Assembly: GCA_013043165.1 (NCBI GenBank)
Contig: JABDOQ010000051.1
Span: forward strand, 108,379-172,378
Origin: Woeseiaceae bacterium
Lineage (GTDB): Bacteria; Pseudomonadota; Gammaproteobacteria; Steroidobacterales; Woeseiaceae
DNA length: 64,000 nucleotides
Direction: 5' to 3'
The translations under genes and the position numbers were made by a program. Positions 60,244 through 64,000 of the stretch are shown piece by piece. Under the pieces are notes generated by a model that saw nothing but the letters and a program-made list of their open reading frames with translations, had not been told where the DNA came from and did not search any database. Within the stretch, counting starts at the first letter, position 1; every line of letters begins with the position of its first letter.

Positions 60244-61029
60244 TTATTCCTTGCTCGGCGTCGAAAGCTCCGCGTCATACACCCAAACGGCGTAGTCGGA
60301 GCTTGTAAACCCGGCACCAAACTTTGTGAACATCTCGCTGGCGGCTTCGGGAGAGCCCAAATTCTCTGCCAGAAAATCGAAAAAGCTCTGCTCGTCCGGA
60401 GCCATGTCGGCAAAGCTCTCGTAACTCGATACGAGCGTCAGGACGGGTTTGCCGCCCATTCTTTCAAACCAGAGCCAGTTGTGGCCATCGCCAGCATCAC
60501 CCCATCCTTCTTTCTTGGCGATCTGGCTGAACTGCTTGCGCACTTCGCCAGGCCCGGGGCCGGCCCCTTCTTTCCAGGTCCAGGTGGTCACGCCGAAATA
60601 CGGTCCATCTGAACCCTCCGGCCAATGACTGTTCTCCCAATCGGTTTCCTCGAGGTAGTGGTGGTAGTGATCGACGTACTGGTCGACATTTTTGTTCCAG
60701 TCATCGGCCAGACCCAGTTTCCCGTCCTCGACGATATAGGCGTCCTGGTCGGCATAGTCAAAACAGCAGGCTCGATACGCGACCGCGTTTAATTTGTCGC
60801 CTATGACCTGACGATAGGCCATCCAGGTCCGCGACTCACCCGCTTTGGCGCGGAATGCCATATGTTTTTTCACGGCTTCCGTAAACTTCGCGTCCATTCC
60901 CCCCTTGACCGCAATCATCCAGACGTCAGACAGTGGCGCGGGTTCTTCCGCTGCTTCGTGCTGGTCCGCCAATGCCCCGAGCGGCAAGACCAATGTCACG
61001 AAGACGGCAATCCAGGCATACTTTTTCAT
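60244..61029 (-). CDS. Secreted hypothetical protein
   Basis: A 261-residue protein with a signal peptide (WIAVFVTLVLPLGALADQ) and an acidic N-terminal mature segment (HEAAEEPAPLSD). The rest is rich in Trp and Tyr and contains DVWMIAVKGGMDAKFTEAVKKHMAFRAKAGESRTWMAYRQV and HNWLWFERMGG, two internal segments that may be repeats of a ferredoxin-like barrel. Family not recognised. ATG 61029 with GGAG upstream is chosen over 61125. A hairpin follows the stop. Confidence 0.72.
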   Translation of the reverse strand: MKKYAWIAVFVTLVLPLGALADQHEAAEEPAPLSDVWMIAVKGGMDAKFTEAVKKHMAFRAKAGESRTWMAYRQVIGDKLNAVAYRACCFDYADQDAYIVEDGKLGLADDWNKNVDQYVDHYHHYLEETDWENSHWPEGSDGPYFGVTTWTWKEGAGPGPGEVRKQFSQIAKKEGWGDAGDGHNWLWFERMGGKPVLTLVSSYESFADMAPDEQSFFDFLAENLGSPEAASEMFTKFGAGFTSSDYAVWVYDAELSTPSKE

Positions 61030-61126
61030 TTTTGTTCTCCTCAGATTTGTCTCACCGTTAGTATAGATCATCTCGCGCAGAATGCCCGCAATCGCGGACA
61101 CGGCGGATCGTGATAATGTATCCACG

Positions 61127-62221
61127 ATGAGCCAGGACCTCGCCCGATATCACCGACAAATGCTACTGCCCGACATCGGGCACGACGGCCAACGGCGGCT
61201 GCTCAACTCCACGGCAATGGTGCTCGGCTGCGGCGCGCTCGGCTGCGTTGTTGCCGATTTGCTGGCACGCGCCGGCGTCGGCCACCTCGTAATCGTCGAT
61301 CGCGACTTTATCGAACTAAGCAACCTGCAGCGGCAAATACTATTCGACGAGGACGACGTCGCGGACGCCATTCCGAAGGCTGAAGCAGCGAAACGCAGGA
61401 TTGCACGAATTAACTCCGAGGTGCAGGTCACCGCAATCGTCGACGACATCAATCATACGAATATCGAACGGTACGCGACCGGCGTCGATGTGTTCGTCGA
61501 CGGGCTGGATAATATCGAGACGCGCTACCTCGCGAACGACCTGGCGGTAAAAAGTGGACGACCCTACGTGTACGGCGCAGCGGTCGGCACGACCGGCATG
61601 GCATTCACAGTCCTGCCGCACACTTCGGGCGAGGCGCCGTGGGAAAAATATGAAAGCGGTAGCCTCGCGACACCGTGTTTCCGCTGCCTGTTCGAGGACG
61701 CGCCGCCACCGGGAAGCAGCGCCACCTGCGAAACGGTCGGTGTCATTGCCCCCGCCGTGGGCGTCATTGCAAATTTCCAGGTCGCCGAAACGCTCAAGAT
61801 CCTGACCGGCAATTTCGAATGCGTAGGCCGGACGTTGCTCAACCTGGACTTGTGGACGAACGACATCCTGCAGCTCAGGGTCTACAATGCCTATGAAGAC
61901 GGCGATTGCCCTTGCTGCAAGCAGCGGAAATTCGACTACCTTGAAGGCACTGCAGGCTCGAGCGCGGCCGCGCTTTGCGGACGCAATGCCGTGCAACTGC
62001 GACACCGTCAGCAGGCCGATGCCGTTGACCTGGACGCCCTCGCGGCGCGCTTGCGCGAACACGGCCGGGTTACGGTTAACGAGTTCATGCTGCGGACGCA
62101 TTTGAGCGAAAATAACAAGCAATACGAGATCACATTGTTCCGCGACGGGCGCGCGATCATCAAAGGGACTGAAGAGCCTGGCATTGCACGCAGCGTCTAT
62201 GCAAAATATATAGGGGCCTGA
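61127..62221 (+). CDS. E1-like adenylyltransferase of the ThiF/MoeB family
   Basis: A 364-residue protein: [21 protein letters not shown], the ATP-binding GCGALG (34-39), [40 protein letters not shown] and the candidate catalytic Cys201 ([13 protein letters not shown]). Zinc ligands appear as C184/C187 and C261/C264. A C-terminal part ([25 protein letters not shown]...) resembles the extension of MoeB-like enzymes. It adenylates the C-terminal glycine of a ubiquitin-like sulfur carrier. The partner is probably the MoaD/ThiS-like protein two genes downstream. ATG 61127 is chosen over 61082. Confidence 0.92.
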   Translation: MSQDLARYHRQMLLPDIGHDGQRRLLNSTAMVLGCGALGCVVADLLARAGVGHLVIVDRDFIELSNLQRQILFDEDDVADAIPKAEAAKRRIARINSEVQVTAIVDDINHTNIERYATGVDVFVDGLDNIETRYLANDLAVKSGRPYVYGAAVGTTGMAFTVLPHTSGEAPWEKYESGSLATPCFRCLFEDAPPPGSSATCETVGVIAPAVGVIANFQVAETLKILTGNFECVGRTLLNLDLWTNDILQLRVYNAYEDGDCPCCKQRKFDYLEGTAGSSAAALCGRNAVQLRHRQQADAVDLDALAARLREHGRVTVNEFMLRTHLSENNKQYEITLFRDGRAIIKGTEEPGIARSVYAKYIGA

Positions 62222-62241
62222 CGCGCCCAGGGAGAATCACC

Positions 62242-63426
62242 ATGACTGCTATCCGTATTCTCGTCGGTACCCGAAAAGGGGCTTTCATTCTCACCTCCGA
62301 TGGCAAGCGCAAGAAGTGGTCAATTGACGGTCCGCATTTCGCGGGCTGGGAGATCTACCACGTGAAGGGCTCGGTCGTGCAGCCAGACCGAATTTTCGCC
62401 TCGCAGACTTCGAGCTGGTTCGGGCAGATCATTCAGCGTTCCGATGACGGCGGCAAAACATGGTTGCAGCCGGGATCAAATGGTACGGCCGAAAAAGCGG
62501 CGGCCGAGGGCATGCCGCAAGGCGAAAGCAATATGTTTGTCTATGACACCTCCGAGACGACCGGCAAACCGCTGAACACCCACCAGTGGTATGACGGTAC
62601 GCAGCATCCCTGGGAGTTTGCACGTGTGTGGCATCTTGAGCCGTCACTTGACGATCCGGATACCTGTTACGCCGGCGTCGAGGATGCCGCGTTGTTCAGG
62701 ACCACGGATGGCGGCGTGACCTGGCATGAACTCGCAGGCTTGCGTGGGCACGAGTCGGGTCCGGACTGGTCGCCCGGTGCCGGCGGCATGTGCCTGCACA
62801 CGATTGTGCTCGACCCGGCCAACAAGAGCCGCATCTATTGTGCGATTTCCGCAGCGGGCACGTTCCGCTCAGACGACGCGGGCAAAACATGGAGACCGAT
62901 CAATCACGGCCTCAGGTCGGAGTACATCCCGGATCCGACGGCCGAGGTCGGGCACTGCGTGCACCGCATTGCGATTCACCCCTCCAACCCGAACACGCTG
63001 TTCATGCAAAAACACTGGGACGTCATGCGCAGTGACGACGGCGGCGACTCCTGGCGAGAGGTAAGCGGCAACCTGCCGAGCGACTTCGGCTTTCCAATCG
63101 CTGTACATGCTCACGAGCCGGAAACAATTTACGTTGTACCGATCCTGAGCGACTCGCTGCACTACCCGCCCGACGGCAAGCTGCGGGTCTATCGCAGTCG
63201 CACGGGCGGTGAGGAATGGGAGGCGCTGACCAAGGGACTTCCGCAGGAACATTGTTACGTCAATGTACTCCGCGATGCGATGGCCGTGGATACGGCCGAG
63301 CCCTGTGGTGTTTACTTCGGGACAACCGGCGGGCAGGTCTACGCTTCCCGCGACAGCGGCGACAGTTGGGAAGCGATCGTGCGCGATCTGCCCGCAGTAC
63401 TGTCGGTAGAGGCGCAAACAATCTGA
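62242..63426 (+). CDS. BNR/Asp-box beta-propeller protein
   Basis: A 394-residue protein without a signal sequence, with six Asp-box type repeats: [45 protein letters not shown] and ASRDSGDSW. Together these form a cytosolic beta-propeller similar to sialidase-like or VPS10-type repeats. No sialidase catalytic arginine triad is evident, so glycosidase names are not justified. It starts 20 bp after the ThiF-type gene and its stop overlaps the MoaD-like start (TGATG), so the three are one operon. Role unknown. Confidence 0.88.
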   Translation: MTAIRILVGTRKGAFILTSDGKRKKWSIDGPHFAGWEIYHVKGSVVQPDRIFASQTSSWFGQIIQRSDDGGKTWLQPGSNGTAEKAAAEGMPQGESNMFVYDTSETTGKPLNTHQWYDGTQHPWEFARVWHLEPSLDDPDTCYAGVEDAALFRTTDGGVTWHELAGLRGHESGPDWSPGAGGMCLHTIVLDPANKSRIYCAISAAGTFRSDDAGKTWRPINHGLRSEYIPDPTAEVGHCVHRIAIHPSNPNTLFMQKHWDVMRSDDGGDSWREVSGNLPSDFGFPIAVHAHEPETIYVVPILSDSLHYPPDGKLRVYRSRTGGEEWEALTKGLPQEHCYVNVLRDAMAVDTAEPCGVYFGTTGGQVYASRDSGDSWEAIVRDLPAVLSVEAQTI

Positions 63427-63722
63427 TGATACGGGTTGTACTTCCACACCATCTGCAGACGCTCGCAAGCTGTGGCCGCGAGGTAACGATCGACGTCGAC
63501 GGCGTAGTTACACAACGCACCGTGCTCGATGCGCTGGAAGCACAATTTCCAATGCTGCGCGGCACCGTGCGTGACCACCTGACGTTGACGCGACGGCCGC
63601 GGGTCCGGTTTTTTGCCGACGGCGAGGATGTTTCGCACGAGTCGCCCGATACTGAGTTGCCGGCGTCCATCGTGGCGGGCGATAAGCCGTTCATGATTGT
63701 CGGCGCGATTGCGGGCGGATAA
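63426..63722 (+). CDS. MoaD/ThiS-like ubiquitin-fold sulfur carrier
   Basis: A 98-residue protein with a beta-grasp pattern (IRVVLPHHLQTLASCGREVTIDVDGVVTQRTVLDALEAQFPML) and a C-terminal Gly-Gly (GAIAGG, 93-98), the signature needed for adenylation and thiocarboxylate formation. Its ATG shares one base with the propeller stop, so translation is coupled. The open frame extends upstream to 63216 but that part overlaps the propeller gene in another frame. It is the likely substrate of the ThiF-type enzyme. Confidence 0.93.
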   Translation: MIRVVLPHHLQTLASCGREVTIDVDGVVTQRTVLDALEAQFPMLRGTVRDHLTLTRRPRVRFFADGEDVSHESPDTELPASIVAGDKPFMIVGAIAGG

Positions 63723-63776
63723 ACGCGACAATCAGCCGCTCGGGCAAACTGTAATAACAAAAACCGAAGTAACCCC

Positions 63777-64000
63777 ATGTATTTACAAAGTCTGGATTAT
63801 GCAGTTGTAGCGACGTACGCCATCGTGCTGCTGGCGCTGGCGCAGTGGGTGTCACGAGAAAAGGCCGGCCACCAAAAAAATTCGAGCGACTATTTCCTGG
63901 CCGGGCGCAACTTGCCATGGTGGGCAATCGGCGCATCGCTGATTGCGGCCAATATTTCGGCTGAGCAAATTATCGGCATGTCGGGATCGGCATTCGTATT
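63777..64000 (+). CDS. Sodium:solute symporter (SSS family), cut by window end
   Basis: Only the first 74 residues are visible: a first membrane helix (LDYAVVATYAIVLLALAQWV), then SREKAGHQKNSSDYFLAGRNLPWWAIGASLIAANISAEQIIGMSGSA, the classic SLC5-type start (SxxYFLAGRxLPWWxIGASLxAxNIS). A sodium-coupled transporter of sugar or related substrate is likely; the specificity lies beyond the window. It begins 54 bp after the MoaD-like gene in the same direction. Confidence 0.93.
   Translation, partial: MYLQSLDYAVVATYAIVLLALAQWVSREKAGHQKNSSDYFLAGRNLPWWAIGASLIAANISAEQIIGMSGSAFV

Noticed and set aside
62242..63426. Annotation of the propeller as a sialidase or glycosyl hydrolase
   Set aside because: Six Asp boxes are present but no signal peptide and no identifiable catalytic arginine triad. 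Family naming would overstate function.

Overview
The window reads as chromosome of an aerobic, probably marine gammaproteobacterium. GC content is moderately high, genes are tightly packed, and outer-membrane proteins (OmpW type, OmpA type), lipoproteins, an RND efflux pump, an S46 dipeptidyl peptidase and many DUF families typical of Woeseiaceae/Steroidobacterales-like marine gammaproteobacteria are present. The lineage is an inference from protein resemblance only. I found no rRNA, tRNA, CRISPR array, prophage or intact insertion sequence. No gene-free stretch exceeds 300 bases.

Layout. 1-4.0 kb: an amino-acid or carbamoyl catabolic cluster (YgeW-type carbamoyltransferase, carbamate kinase, threonine-synthase-like PLP enzyme) facing a DapA-family aldolase, with a 52-bp palindromic repeat at the junction. 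4.5-15.7 kb: a minus-strand operon rnfB - nifJ (giant pyruvate:ferredoxin oxidoreductase) - rnfC-D-G-E-A - small Cys-rich membrane protein - ferredoxin/flavodoxin-NADP reductase. It forms a self-contained ferredoxin-coupled electron transfer module. 16-24.6 kb: a TPR/TolB-like membrane protein, a cyclic-2,3-diphosphoglycerate-synthetase-like GTPase, NAD-malic enzyme, DUF4197, a NYN-domain nuclease-like protein and an OmpW porin. 24.6-31.3 kb: S46 peptidase, DUF3465, a membrane helix-hairpin-helix protein, an OmpA/BON protein, YidB-like, a yeast-type cytosine deaminase and an aldo/keto reductase.

31.5-39 kb: an ExeA-like AAA ATPase fused to a long coiled coil and an FHA domain, a membrane protein, a Cys-rich protein, a DUF2779 nuclease, and a c-di-GMP pair (degenerate GGDEF-EAL and HD-GYP). 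39-51 kb: exported methyltransferase, glutamate-type dehydrogenase, RND efflux MFP/permease, AmmeMemoRadiSam radical SAM enzyme and protein B, an exported isoaspartyl methyltransferase and a membrane spermidine-synthase-like protein. 51-61 kb: CFA-synthase-like methyltransferase with an overlapping or abutting geranylgeranyl-reductase-like flavoprotein, a cytosolic isoaspartyl methyltransferase, small envelope proteins, an MscS/DUF432/DUF2855 operon, an anchored MDR oxidoreductase and a secreted protein. 61-64 kb: an E1-like ThiF, an Asp-box beta-propeller and a MoaD/ThiS-like protein with a C-terminal Gly-Gly, followed by a sodium:solute symporter cut by the window end.

The most notable systems are the Rnf-PFOR-FNR operon, the ThiF/propeller/MoaD operon, the CFA/flavoprotein lipid-modification pair and the dispersed 52-bp palindrome, one copy of which supplies the C-terminal codons of the DapA-family gene. 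Many start codons were moved inward from the longest open frame using ribosome binding sites, signal peptides and family N-termini; each such choice is stated.
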